Shown here: in pieces, positions 27,898 through 38,583 of the stretch
How the letters are laid out: each line of letters begins with the position of its first letter
How positions within the stretch are numbered: position 1 is the stretch's first letter
NCBI GenBank assembly: GCA_003116975.1
Contig: BGKB01000068.1
Location: 124,001-188,000, forward strand
Source: Aurantiochytrium sp. KH105
Lineage: Eukaryota > Sar > Bigyra > Thraustochytrida > Thraustochytriidae
DNA: 64,000 nt
Direction: 5' to 3'
Program-made: the position numbers and the translations under genes
The notes under the pieces: generated by a model
Told to the model about the DNA's origin: nothing
Seen by the model: the letters and a program-made list of their open reading frames with translations, nothing else
Database searches by the model: none

Positions 27898-28992
27898 ATG
27901 GGCGGCAGTCGCTTTGAGAACACCCGTAGGCTTGACCGCACGGAGCTCGATGCCACGGCCGCCAAGGTTCGACATGCTGTCAAAAACGCTGGCTGCCAGG
28001 TTCGATGCGCGATGCCGCCAGAGCTGCGCGATAAGTCATCGTTTGGGGATGTCGATCTCATCGTGGCAACTTCTCAAGACAACGAGGGGGACAACGAAAT
28101 GATCTTTAAAGCACACGAGCAAGCAATCGACGCTGCTGCCTCAGCACTGCGTAGCGTGGCGCGCAAAGGCGATGCTGTGACGCAGATGAGCTTGCTCTCC
28201 GAAGAAAGATTTCAAGTCGATCTCGAATTTGTCCCATCGGCATCCTTTGCACTGGCCGTGGCGGTGCATGCGCATGGAGATTTTTGCTGGCTCCTTGGGC
28301 GCGCTCTGCAGCCCCTTGGTCTCAAGCTAACCACACATGGCCTCTTTGTTCGACGAGCTGCGGCAACGCTGCTCGAGGATTTTCTGCTGTCCAGAGATCC
28401 TCATGCGGTGGCAAATTTCCTTGGTGTGTGTCCGTCTTTCTTTGATGGCGAAACAAGCAAGACCTCTGTGCAGGTCTTTGACGCAGTCCAAAAGTCTCGC
28501 TTCTTTCGTACTGACTCCTTTCTAGATGAATTTAATGCGCTCGAGCCGAAAACAAAAGACCAGCGCCGCCGCGCGGCGCGGCGCCCCATGCTCGCTGCAT
28601 TCCAGCACTGGTTGAAAAGTAATCATCGTCCGCAAGAAACAATCGAATATCCCACGCCTGAAGTGGTTGCATCTTCTTTCGAAGCACGAGCTGCCTTTCT
28701 TGCAGCCGAACGTCACGCTCAGGACACTTTGATAGAAATCGAGAACCGTCGGGCATGTCGCGCCTTTATAAGTGGCGGCGACGTCATCCAACGGCATCCG
28801 TATCTTGCGGGTCCTCTCGTAGGCCAGTGCTTGCGCGAACTCTGTATCTCTCATGGCAACGGCAACTGGAAAGCCTACCTCCAGTGGCTGCAAGCGTCGC
28901 CAAGAGAGGACATCCTCAAAGCCATTGATGCGCAAGTAAATGCCTTGCAGCGTCGCGCAAATTGTGATGTTGCGAGGCTCTCTTCATCATGA
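27898..28992 (+). CDS. Predicted nucleotidyltransferase-fold protein
   Basis: 364 residues from the ATG at 27898 (GTCCATGGG context). Residues 46-58 (KSSFGDVDLIVAT) resemble the GS-x-GDxDL motif of the nucleotidyltransferase superfamily, with Asp51 and Asp53 as the likely metal-binding pair, and FQVDLEF (Asp108) fits the third acidic residue on a later strand. The helical regions after about 130 (HGLFVRRAAATLLEDFLLSR) could form the accessory domain. The usual Ser of the motif is shifted (SSFGD), and no poly(A) polymerase or CCA-enzyme landmark is seen. I cannot name the substrate. An inactive or divergent member is possible. Confidence 0.55.
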   Translation: MGGSRFENTRRLDRTELDATAAKVRHAVKNAGCQVRCAMPPELRDKSSFGDVDLIVATSQDNEGDNEMIFKAHEQAIDAAASALRSVARKGDAVTQMSLLSEERFQVDLEFVPSASFALAVAVHAHGDFCWLLGRALQPLGLKLTTHGLFVRRAAATLLEDFLLSRDPHAVANFLGVCPSFFDGETSKTSVQVFDAVQKSRFFRTDSFLDEFNALEPKTKDQRRRAARRPMLAAFQHWLKSNHRPQETIEYPTPEVVASSFEARAAFLAAERHAQDTLIEIENRRACRAFISGGDVIQRHPYLAGPLVGQCLRELCISHGNGNWKAYLQWLQASPREDILKAIDAQVNALQRRANCDVARLSSS

Positions 28993-29288
28993 TTGCTGGA
29001 CGGATACGACAAGGCTTTAGGCCGATCGCGGGGCTGCCTACGGGGAAATATTGTCAAAACAACAAGCACCCAGAGACTAGATTGGGTGAAAAATCAGGAA
29101 CAAATAGAGGACCCACATGCGAAACACAAGAGCCAAAGTCAAGGTAACGATTTGACCTAGGGGCTGGGCCTAAATTCGTTTGCTTCGTGAGCTGGAGCTT
29201 GCGTATTGAGTCCTTCATGGTTGATAGAGGTGGCGTTCCGCTGTCGAAATTGTCACATACGTTGAAACTAGCCTACAGAACATTTACT

Positions 29289-30386
29289 CTACTTGACGGT
29301 TTTTAACTTGCACTTGAATACAAACACTGCAGGGAAGGATACCTTCCTCTCTGCGGGCTTGTACACACCAACACCGATTCTACAGCCCGTCCAAAGAAAG
29401 TTCATCTCCCGACGTCGAACCTGCCGCCCATTGAGATAGATTCCATTTTGACTGAGCTTCTTTTCTGCTTTGGTGGCCTGCCTTGATGATTTGTACTTTG
29501 CCTCGGCGCCTTCTGGTGCCCCGTCGAGCTCCTCAACATCCTGTTGAGACAATGAGACAATCTCCGGAATTGACTGGTTCTCCTCGTCTGGGTTCTGCGC
29601 GTTCTCGAGCTCGACAAAGTCTCCTTTTTGCGACGAAGCCGCGGATTTGATTGATGTTTCTGCCTTGGAGTTCCCGGTCCTGTCTCCTGATTCGACATTG
29701 TTTCCCTCTTCGACATCGTTTCCTGCTTTTGCGGGTTGTTGAGCGTCATCGTCTTCGCGGGGTGCTGAGGAACGCACAGAGACGTCCGAAATTGCGAACC
29801 AACCATTGTACTTGAAGATCTGAAATTCCATCTTGGAGAGGCCTTCGACATCACTGAGGTCAATTTCACATTTTGCACTGGCGCCGGCGGTCAATAGGGT
29901 TGCTGCTGTGGGAACACGCCAGGCCTTGCCCTTGAGCGGGCCGCGGGTACATTCGATAATCGCGTCGCTGGATAGCTGGTTTGAGACCAATGTCACGATG
30001 CTCTTTCCAAAGCGTATGGCGCACGAGAGTCCGAGAGAAAACTCTGTATCCTTTTCGAGGGTTTTGGACTTGCCTCCCGCGAATACCATTGTGCCAGTCG
30101 AAGACCCCACGTCTGTGACCGCCCATCGGTTCGTTTGCGCGTCAAAGCTGAGAATAGCGTGCTTGGCACTTGTCGTCCTGTTGGCAAGAGGAATGGCGTT
30201 CTCATGGCTGCGTCCAACCGTGAGCGGCGCCTGGTTTGTGCGAATGCGCAGCGTCGCCCACTCGAGGTCCTCGGAAAAGATGCGCCATATTTTCGTTTTC
30301 GCTAAGAGCTTGGTCTCCATTTCTTCGCTCACATCTGATGGGTAGGACTCGGGGTCCTTGACCACGATGGAGGCGGCGGCGCCCAT
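29289..30386 (-). CDS. Two-FHA-domain protein with myristoylation-type N-terminus
   Basis: 365 residues from the ATG at 30386. The protein begins MGAAAS, a good N-myristoylation context, so membrane attachment is likely. FHA domain 1 (about 50-125) has LTVGRSHENAIPL, TTSAKHAILSFD and WAVTDVGSSTGTM: the GR and S-x2-H elements that bind phosphothreonine are there, but the usual Asn of the last motif is replaced. A second FHA-like region starts at about 145 (RGPLKGKAWRV) and reaches WFAISDVS. It is then interrupted by roughly 105 acidic, low-complexity residues and resumes with NGIYLNGRQV near the C-terminus. FHA proteins read phosphothreonine in signalling. The partner is unknown. Confidence 0.75.
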   Translation of the reverse strand: MGAAASIVVKDPESYPSDVSEEMETKLLAKTKIWRIFSEDLEWATLRIRTNQAPLTVGRSHENAIPLANRTTSAKHAILSFDAQTNRWAVTDVGSSTGTMVFAGGKSKTLEKDTEFSLGLSCAIRFGKSIVTLVSNQLSSDAIIECTRGPLKGKAWRVPTAATLLTAGASAKCEIDLSDVEGLSKMEFQIFKYNGWFAISDVSVRSSAPREDDDAQQPAKAGNDVEEGNNVESGDRTGNSKAETSIKSAASSQKGDFVELENAQNPDEENQSIPEIVSLSQQDVEELDGAPEGAEAKYKSSRQATKAEKKLSQNGIYLNGRQVRRREMNFLWTGCRIGVGVYKPAERKVSFPAVFVFKCKLKTVK

Positions 30387-30886
30387 CGTACGATCGTGGC
30401 GCTACCCTACCGACCCCTTCTCCCCTCGGACGATTACCGCCTGGCACGTCCTCGCTTGGATGTGCTTTCGCACCAAGCGCAGCAGTTTGGAGGCGACGAT
30501 ACAGCTTTGCCCGGTTTGCGGCACGGCTTTTGTCCCGCGTGCCAATGCGCTCTTCCCTAGCAAAGACGCTCGCGCGCCGGGAGCCTTGGTTGATTGGGAA
30601 GAACAATGCAATCAACCCTCGCCCAGCCAACCGCTCCGAGGTCTTCCGGATTGCGCGCCCTTCCAATCTACGCTGCGTCGAAATTGCGATGGAGTCCTGC
30701 TAACAATTGATGCAGGAGGCACCGAGCGCGCGCGAGGCCGAAGGTATACTACTCCACGACTTGACTCCTTTCTTGGTCGGACCAATTCCTACTTTTCTCC
30801 AGGTTTATTGGATTTTTATCGCCCAGCGCCAACCTGCCAGTCTGCCAGCCAGCTATCTCAATGGCCCTGGCGCTCCTTCTCCTTAC

Positions 30887-30925
<39 letters not shown>

Positions 30926-31971
30926 GCTGGCTGAATGATGGATGGCTACGTTAGTTCGCTTGTTATACAGAATCTCAGCCTCCGCGGCGCACCCATTACG
31001 GCTTCGTCTGCAAAGTAAAGCGAGGCTGTTTGGTTCACAGTACACGATTAGAAACGCACTTTCAAGGCAAGCGAATTGCAATTGCAATCAGTCTGAAAAG
31101 TCAATCTTATACCAGTCAAATCCAAGAACACACACAAGCTCAATGTCAAATTGTCAAACTGAAAGGCCATTCAACGGACAAATCTATAGTATGTCGACTC
31201 TACGTTTTACGTGGACTCATAAAAAGGAAGAAAATGTGATTGATGGAATACATCTTACATTGCTTTGTATAGAACCAAGGGCGTGCATCCAATCATTTCA
31301 CATAGTCCATGCTCATAAAGTGGAAGTTGTGTCAGTAAGACATTGATCAACTTCCCTGATGGTTCAGGCGCAACTGCGTTTACAGTTTGTTAGGCTACTG
31401 TTGCTGCAGCTGCGAGGAGGAGGTTCGTGGCCGTCAGCCGTAGCCTTTGGCTCATTGCCGGAACTTTATGTTTTCGCGGTGGGCACAGGTCCGTTTCTAT
31501 TCTCGGCAGCGAGACGAGCGAGGCTCATAAACAGGACACAAGTTGTGGGCAAGCCATAGGCACGGCAAATTAAACACAGCCCGTGCCCGTCCACAAATTT
31601 ACCATTTCGGTTGCTGCAGGTAGATGAAAATGGACAAGCTCTCAAACTGCGTCTTCTTAGAGCATTCCTACGGCCGCCGCTGTCTCAATCCGCACCTTCT
31701 CACTGGCAGCAGTTCTTTTCCATTGATTATCGATCGATCGCGGCGACAGATGGACGCAACGGCATTCGTTCCCAAATATTGGGGGATTCATTCACACACC
31801 TTGTCCGTGAGAACTTGACCGGGACAAATAAGCGCTGTCTCGGCGCGGCTTGCCGATGATGATCGATTGCGATTGCGGACAAGACACACATGCGCGAGAC
31901 GTGACGTGACGTGGCGGCGCGAAAGACCTTGTTGCTATTGCTGCTCTTCTCTCTGCAGTTCGCACGAGAGG
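30387..31971. other. Divergent intergenic region with CTGG run
   Basis: About 1.6 kb between the FHA gene and the kinase gene. A CTGG tetranucleotide run lies at 30886-30932. The stretch 31030-31350 is A+T-rich and unlike its surroundings. A pyrimidine-rich CTCTGCAG at about 31951-31958, just before the kinase ATG, could be a 3' splice site of a leader intron. No gene is supported. Confidence 0.4.
30886..30932. repeat. CTGG tetranucleotide run
   Basis: About eleven tandem CTGG units, one with a substitution near the 3' end, in the divergent region between the FHA and kinase genes. Confidence 0.85.
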
Positions 31972-34278
31972 ATGATCGGCATCAAGGATCTCGCGCAGCT
32001 GAACATTGCCCGACGCCGGAAGAGGCCGACGCCGCCGCCTCGACCTGGCACTTTATCGGGTGGGCTGCAGCGCGAGCAAGTCGAAGTCATCAGCGAGGCG
32101 GCGAAGCATAAGCCGCCCCCGGCGTTTCCGCCGCCTCCTCGTAAGCCTCCTAGTGCCATAAGCCTACCGCCTGCTCGCGTAGCCAACCCTCTCCGAGCTA
32201 GCAAAAAGGATGCGAGTGGCGTGACGACCGGGCGAGGACCCAGGCCAGATTTTCCCAATGGGACGAACTCGGTCTCTTCCTCTTCGCCAGTCTCTACGTC
32301 TTTGGCGTCTTCCTCCTCCTCGGCGTCGTCATCGTCATTAGGTGGCCTTAAACCTGCGCCTCCAGGATACTGGAAACCACCGCCGCCCAGCGCAGCCTCG
32401 CTCCCGGCAGGTGCTCGACCTGTAAATCGCGCAGGCGCACGAGGCATACTCACGCCCTTGAGCGCGTCCAAGCAAGCGTGCGACGCGCACGAAGTAGCAC
32501 AGGATGAGTCGCTAGCAACGAGTGCCGCCGCTCCCGGGATCAGAGCAGAAGTCGACGAACCTGTGGTCGTTTCTGCGAACAAAGAGACGCAGCAGGAGAA
32601 TGCAATTATTTCGGAGCGTGTCGTTGGGGATATGCAGCCAGAATGTCACGCTGTATCGCAGGCAGCCTTGTCAGATTGCCAGCCTGCCGTTTTGGAGAAA
32701 GATGTACTACGCGGCGACGATGAGAGAGAAGAAAAAGAAGAAGAAAACCTGGAAGCTGCGATTGGAGCCCCAAGCGTTGCAGTGGCAGAAAGCGTCCTCG
32801 GGAGCGTGGATGACGCCGCAACGGACGCCGTAACGCGTTCAAGTCGCCAAAAGCCGCGACCGAAGCTTACCATACGTCTTTTCGATGATGAGGATGAGCA
32901 TGAGGAGGAGGATGGGGATGGGGATGCCAATGGGAAAGACAGATATTCTCAAGCACCGGGTGAAGGGTGGAACACTGAAGGAGCGAATGATCGTGTTGGG
33001 TCTCAGGGTTCCCGGATTGGAGGTGCTTCGACCAAGCTTTCCCTCCAAATCGAAAGCGATGACGAGGATGAATTTGGCAACGGCCTAGGCCCTCTTCACG
33101 GCGAAGGTGAAGGTGGGAGCGCCGAATTTATTGCGATTGGGAATTTCGAGGTGCGAGAGCAAGGTATCCGCAGCAATGTTTCAAGCGATGAGGGAGAAGG
33201 GAATGTCAAGAATGAGCTCGTAATGATGGCAGCATTGGGCCAAGGTGCAGGAGGCATCGTGTACAAGGCTGTGCACCGGCCCACGTTGCGGTTGGTTGCA
33301 GTGAAGACAATTCCGGTTTATGACCCAACAAAACGGTCGCAAATGCTCAAGGAACTCAAGGCCCTGTACGAGAACATGGCCCCAATCGGGTACCGAGACA
33401 AGGCGCCTCTGCTCGACACGTCGACACCGGCGCCGTGTCCCTTTATTGTAACGTTTCACGACGCTTTTATTAATCCCGAAATGGCGAATGTGGCCATGGT
33501 GGTCGAGTACATGGACGGCGGGAGTCTGCAAGACATTATCGATGGCGGCGGGTGCGAGAATGAGGACATCTTGTCGCAGATTGCGTACCGCGTTTTGCGC
33601 GGTCTGCAGTTCATTCATGAGAGGCACCAGATTCATCGGGACATTAAGCCGTCGAATTTGCTCATCAATCACCGAGGTGAGGTCAAAATCTCAGACTTTG
33701 GCATCGTGCGCGAACTCGAATCAACGCAGGCAATGGCGTCGACGTTTGTCGGGACGCTAACATATATGAGCCCGGAACGTATCAGCGGACTAGCATACAA
33801 TGCAAACTCGGATGTATGGTCGTTCGGACTGAGCCTCATGTCGGTGGCGCTTGGGACGTATCCGCTCGCGACGGCGGGCGGTTACTGGGCTCTGTTATCG
33901 TCATTGAATGAGGGCCCGGTGCCTCGTTTGCCGGAGGACAGATTCAGCCCGATTATGATCGACTTTGTCGCACAGTGTCTCACGCGAGACCCGCATCAGC
34001 GTCCATCGTGTGAGCAGCTCTTGCAGCATCCCTTTGTAACGCAGTCGCAGCCTCTCGTCGATGCGCAGATGATTGCCGGGGAGAATGTCCCGCCCACGGA
34101 CGCAGATTCGAACCTCGAGGAACTCAATGATCTCGTAGAAGCTCTTGGTAGAGCGGAGGAGCAGCAGCAGCTCGGGCCGGATCCGCCCCTTGAGAATGTT
34201 TCACGACAGCTTGGGGTGACTCTGTCTCTCGTCGAGGCCAAATTCGCGTCGTTGCTGTCAGTAGGGAATTCTGAATAA
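31972..34278 (+). CDS. MAP kinase kinase-like (STE7/MEK-type) protein kinase
   Basis: 768 residues from the ATG at 31972. The kinase domain occupies about 410-700: glycine loop GQGAGGIVYKA, VAVKTI, catalytic loop HRDIKPSN, DFG, and an activation segment FVGTLTYMSPERI, which is diagnostic for MAPKKs. The residues before it (STQAMAST) offer the Ser/Thr sites that a MAPKKK would phosphorylate. An insertion occurs between the VAVK lysine region and the PFIVTFHDAF strand. The first 400 residues are low-complexity, with proline-rich (PPPAFPPPPRKPP), serine and acidic tracts. A basic RRRKRPTPPP near the start could be a MAPK docking site. The C-terminal 70 residues contain a helical, Glu-rich region. 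Likely cytosolic and part of a MAP kinase cascade. Confidence 0.88.
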   Translation: MIGIKDLAQLNIARRRKRPTPPPRPGTLSGGLQREQVEVISEAAKHKPPPAFPPPPRKPPSAISLPPARVANPLRASKKDASGVTTGRGPRPDFPNGTNSVSSSSPVSTSLASSSSSASSSSLGGLKPAPPGYWKPPPPSAASLPAGARPVNRAGARGILTPLSASKQACDAHEVAQDESLATSAAAPGIRAEVDEPVVVSANKETQQENAIISERVVGDMQPECHAVSQAALSDCQPAVLEKDVLRGDDEREEKEEENLEAAIGAPSVAVAESVLGSVDDAATDAVTRSSRQKPRPKLTIRLFDDEDEHEEEDGDGDANGKDRYSQAPGEGWNTEGANDRVGSQGSRIGGASTKLSLQIESDDEDEFGNGLGPLHGEGEGGSAEFIAIGNFEVREQGIRSNVSSDEGEGNVKNELVMMAALGQGAGGIVYKAVHRPTLRLVAVKTIPVYDPTKRSQMLKELKALYENMAPIGYRDKAPLLDTSTPAPCPFIVTFHDAFINPEMANVAMVVEYMDGGSLQDIIDGGGCENEDILSQIAYRVLRGLQFIHERHQIHRDIKPSNLLINHRGEVKISDFGIVRELESTQAMASTFVGTLTYMSPERISGLAYNANSDVWSFGLSLMSVALGTYPLATAGGYWALLSSLNEGPVPRLPEDRFSPIMIDFVAQCLTRDPHQRPSCEQLLQHPFVTQSQPLVDAQMIAGENVPPTDADSNLEELNDLVEALGRAEEQQQLGPDPPLENVSRQLGVTLSLVEAKFASLLSVGNSE

Positions 34279-34578
34279 TGATGAGCGAGGTTCTCGCGCT
34301 TCTTTTATGTAAAGAAAAAGGTAGCCATTGACAGACGATGGGTGATCTTGCACATTTCTTGCTTTGTCAGCGATGCCATGATGATTATGATGTCGCCTCA
34401 TCTGTTATTCAGAGTCAGCTCGAAAGGCAACGCGTTTCTGGAATGCAGGAAAACTTAGACACAGTATAGAAAGCAAATTTGGTTGCACAATGTGAATGCG
34501 AGGCAATGAGAAGAACAATCTGACGCTAGAGTGGATTCGTGAGCAAGCAAGCTTCGCTTGAGGTTGGAAAACGGGATC

Positions 34579-34911
34579 TTAATGCGTGGACGAAGACGCG
34601 GAACACAACACAACCTCGCGGACTCGCAACTCAAAGCCGAAGGATCCGTTCGGCGGTACACGCGACAGTTTGGGGATGGAAAACTCTGGACCTCTGCGCT
34701 CAGCAAACAAAGCATAGCAGCTGTGAAGCCTGCCAGATACAAAGGACAACTTTGAACGCCATGAATCTAATGCAGCGAGCTTGTCGCTGTCGCTGGGACT
34801 CAGCAAGAGATAATCGCGAAACAAGGCAGCTGCCCGACCTGGCAGAGTTTCCGAAAAAAGTAACGTCGACCAGACGCGATCACCATGCAGTTGCACCAAG
34901 TCATCCCGCAT
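34579..34911 (-). CDS. Possible small protein, 110 residues
   Basis: An ATG-to-stop frame with ordinary amino-acid composition (MRDDLVQLHGDRVWSTLLFS at the start), downstream of and convergent with the kinase gene. No family recognised, no signal or membrane segment. Codon choice is less G+C-biased than in confident genes. It could be a real small gene, a last exon, or chance. Confidence 0.3.
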   Translation of the reverse strand: MRDDLVQLHGDRVWSTLLFSETLPGRAAALFRDYLLLSPSDSDKLAALDSWRSKLSFVSGRLHSCYALFAERRGPEFSIPKLSRVPPNGSFGFELRVREVVLCSASSSTH

Positions 34912-36389
34912 GAATAAAGCAATGAAAATCCTATTCGCTGCCGTCCCCTCTCCTCGCTGAGGTTGGCGTATTTCACAGCGGATTTCAAGACGTTGCAGCT
35001 GGAATCAAGAACGGCTCACAAACCCACCGTGAGCAGTGGGGTCAAGCCAAGCAAGCAAAGGAAGCAGAGCTGCTGGAGAGTCCAAGTTTGACAACGATCA
35101 CTTTTCACATTCGCGTCCATTGCCATTTCTCCGAGCTTTAAATAATCGACGTCGGCCATCGCGTGCGGTGGGTTGGAGCACGCGCGCGCCATGTCCACGA
35201 TCGCCTTCGTCCAGGGCTGCGGCAGGCTGACGGCCTAGCAACACACACGTGGGGAACTTTACGATCCCGTCTTTTCTCTCTGTCAGACCGATCACTGCCG
35301 GCTGCTCCGTGCTCCTCCGCTGCACCGCCTGAACAGGACCAGCCTCGTGGTGCGTGGTGGATGGCCGAAACCCAACAAAAAGGAGCGCAAGAAGGCGGTC
35401 AGAAACGCGGAGCCGACTCTACAGCATCATGCCAACTACTCTTCCTGCCTGCCGACCTCGATCATCGATCGATCGATCGATCGATTCGCGTCGCCTTCTG
35501 TTTTCCCTTCTGCGCAGAAACACACAGCCCCCAGCCAGTGAGTGAGTGGCCGCGCGCGCGCGGACATGAGCGTCGGGCCTGCCTGGCCGACGCGCCTGGC
35601 CGCTGCTCCCCCGCGGCCAGGCTCAGTGGGGCGCCCGAATCCCTCCCTGCGACCCTGGCATGGCCGTCTCGGTGCGCGCGCACGCCGTTCTGCGTACCTA
35701 GCTTGGCCTAGCCCCTCCTGGCGCCGTTTTGTTTTGTGCTGCTAGCTTGCTTTTGCTTCTTCGGCGCGGGCGAGATTGGCGGCGCGGGGCCTGGCGGCCC
35801 TGTGGCGGAGGGCGCGCGAGGCCGCCGCGGAGGGGCGCTGCGGGAGGGAAGGTTTCCCTGGCTGCTTCTTCCCCGCAAACCCCCCAGAGGGCACTGCGGG
35901 CTCTCGAGCTGCCAGCCGCAGCTGCAGCGCTGGTCAGGATGTGGGAGGAGACGAAGCAGGCAACAAGTACGAGGGACAGGGAGAGGGGGTGTAGTACTCG
36001 CCGTTCGTTGGCCTGCCTGCCGGCCTGTCCGGCTTCTTGCCAGTAGCAGCAGCAGCAGCAGCTGTAGCAGCAGCAGCAGCCAGCAATAGTTTCAGGCTAC
36101 ACGCTACCACCACTGGCCGTGACCATTCATCCAGGCTGCCATCCACCATGGCCACCGCTGCTTCGCCGTGCGCAGAGAACATTGCTAGCATTTTATCTTT
36201 TTTTGCTTTTGACTAGCAAGCAAGCAAGCTAGCTTCCCGCTTCCCTCAACTCGAGCTCGCCCTTGCCCTCGCCCTCGTCCTCTGACCCGCCGCCTCCGCC
36301 CCTCCAGCACTGCTTGCCGCGCTCGCGCGCGGCCACGCCGACCGCGAACGACCCACCAGCCAGCCAGACAGGCAGGCCAGCGTCGTTTC

Positions 36390-36470
36390 TGGCTTGCTTG
36401 CTTGCTTGCTTGCTNNNNNNNNNNNNNNNNNNNCTGGCTTGCTTGCTTGCTTGCTTGCTGGCTTGCTTCC
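36390..36470. repeat. CTTG tetranucleotide run interrupted by gap
   Basis: CTTG units occur on both sides of the 19-N gap, so the gap was caused by, and lies within, this repeat. The true length is unknown. Confidence 0.85.
36415..36433. other. Assembly gap (19 N)
   Basis: Nineteen undetermined bases inside the CTTG repeat. Translated frames across it are meaningless. Confidence 0.99.
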
Positions 36471-38583
36471 CCTGGCCACTGCCGCTCGCTCATGTCGCTC
36501 GCCTGCCTGGCCACTGTTGGACAGTCGCTGCGCCTGCTTCCCCTGCCTCATTTTTCGACTCGCCATCATACCTCCCTCCCTCGCCCTCTCTCCTCGCCCT
36601 CAGCGATAGTCTCTCCTCTCTCCTGCCGCTCAGCGCGTCTCCTCTCGTTTCGTCTCTCCTCTCCTCGTCTCGCCTCGCCTGCCCTATTTGTCTCGCGCCA
36701 CGAGTCCAGCAAAGGCCGACCAGTCAAGTTAGGGCAGACGCGCCGCTCCCTCTCCAGCCTCTTTGCGCCAGAGGAGGCTCCCCTCTAGCTTCTCTCTCGC
36801 GCCGCGCCCGGCCCCCGGCCTTGCTGTAGCTTCTCGCTAGCTTCTCGCTAGCTTCCCCCCTAGCTGCGGCGCCGAAGAACGGGTGGCGGCGGCGCTGGCC
36901 GTGGTGGGTGCCAGGCCGCCTCGCGCGCAAGGCAGAGCCGGGGCTGCGGTGGGTAGTCTGTGGGTACGCGCCGTCTGGCCGCGTATGGCAAGCGCGTACC
37001 GCGGCTCCGCCGCTGGTTTCCCTGCTGGCCGTTCTCCAGAGGCACAACCTCGCCCTCCCTCGCGCCAGTGCGCCCCTGTCAACTGCCTCGCCTGCCTCGC
37101 GCTCTGCCGTGCTGCCTGCACCCGCCCGCGCGCGCCTCCGTCCCTCCTGGCCGCCTCTCCCCTTTCGCGGTCAAGTCGCCTCCGCCTGCCTCCGCCAGGC
37201 CTGCCGCTCTTTGCGTCAAAGCTGCGCCCCCAGGCTGCTTCTGCTCGCAGTGTGCCGTCTGTTGCATTTTGTTCGTTGCTTGCCAAGCGCGCTTGTTGGA
37301 GCGTCCCTCCACACCGCCGCTGTGTGGATGCCTGCGCCTGCCGCAGCGATGCCAACAGCCCCAAGCTGCTTCGCGATGCCCCAAGCTCGCTGCGGCCCTG
37401 CTTCGCGACGCGCGGGCCACTTTGCTCACCCGCTCCCCGCGCCTGCCCGCCTGCCCGCCTGCCCGCCTGCCAACCCTGCGCGGAGCCTGAGCGAGGAGAG
37501 CTCTCGAGCGCGCGGAGGAGGACGGCCGCGGCCGCCGCCGCGCCTGCCGCTGCGCGTGCTGCAGCGCAGTGGGGATGCGGGGGGCACGCGCAGGGAGCGA
37601 GCGAGAGAGCATCTTGGAGGGAAGGCGGGCTGGCGAGAATGTGGTCTCGCGTGCGAGAATGCGTGCGGAGGGAAACGGAGGGAGCGCGGAGGGGAGGTTG
37701 CATGCAAGAAAACTTGCACGCCTGCGCTCCGTGGCCGCTGCGACTGCGCCTTCGGCAAGCAACCTTGGACGCGGCCAACGGGTCGACGTCATGTCAAGGC
37801 TGGCTGCCCTCCGCCGACCATCCGCGAGGAAGTGGAAACCAAGTTCCAGTCCAGCCGGCAAGCCAGCTAGCTGCCGTGCTTGCCAGCCACCTACCTACGT
37901 CTAGCCAAGCCTAGCCTGACCGTAAATGTCCTGGCTGGCCGTCGAGGTCTTTTCCTTTCTTTTATCTCGCGGTTCTCTCCAGAGAGGCCGGCCAACTTCT
38001 GCGCCTGCGCTTCCTTCCATTCGCGTCTCGCCCGTTCTGCGCTTGCTTCCCTCGCTCCCTCGCTCCCTCGCTCGCCCGCTCGCGGCCAGAGCCGTATGCG
38101 CTGCCTCACGCTGCGCCTATCCCTGGCGCCGCGCCTGGCCCGCCCTTGGCGCTCGCCTCGCAGCCTTGCCAAGATGGTCGGCCGGTTTCCTCCCCCAGGC
38201 GCGCCCGCGGGATCCACACCTCGCCCCCGCAGCTCCCTCCCCACGAGCTTCTCCGCCCCCACATAGGGGCGCGCCGCCTCTGGTGGGCTGCAATCGACCC
38301 CCCGCAACCCCCCTTATCACCCCCCGCATCTTGGCAGCAGGCAAGCTAGCTGCTTGTTGGTTGGCAGCGTCCTGCCCACCGTGCAAGCTGCGCGGCGCGA
38401 GGAGAAGCAATATTGAAAGCTGGCTGCTTCGGCGTCGTGCCGAAGGAGAAGCACGCGAGCGCGGACGCGCGGCCTCGCCGCAGCGACGCCAAGCCCCGGC
38501 CGGGGCGTTCTGCCGGCCGCGGCGGCGCCGGGGGCCGACACTGCGGCCGCGGCAGCGCGGGCGCCGCGCGCGCCCGCGCCGCT

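Larger units (their letters stand above)
34279..38583. other. 4.3 kb gene-poor region with simple repeats and an assembly gap
   Basis: Apart from one doubtful small frame (34579-34911, minus) I see no gene. Repeats include GATC (35466-35486), CAG-type (36044-36085), CTTG around an N gap (36390-36470) and short CCTG or CCCT-type words near 37440-37470 and 38050-38085. Frames of 300 codons on both strands at 36837-37914 overlap each other and have the Arg/Ala/Pro composition expected of random G+C-rich DNA. The end of the region must hold the promoter and leader of the 38.6 kb gene. Confidence 0.5.

Noticed and set aside
31030-31350. A+T-rich island as a separate gene or mobile element
   Set aside because: The only frames are short and lack any recognisable domain, and no terminal repeats or target-site duplications are visible.
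36837-37914. Two overlapping frames of more than 300 codons on opposite strands
   Set aside because: Both cannot be real, neither has a domain, and compositions are Arg/Ala/Pro-rich as expected where stop codons are rare in G+C-rich DNA.
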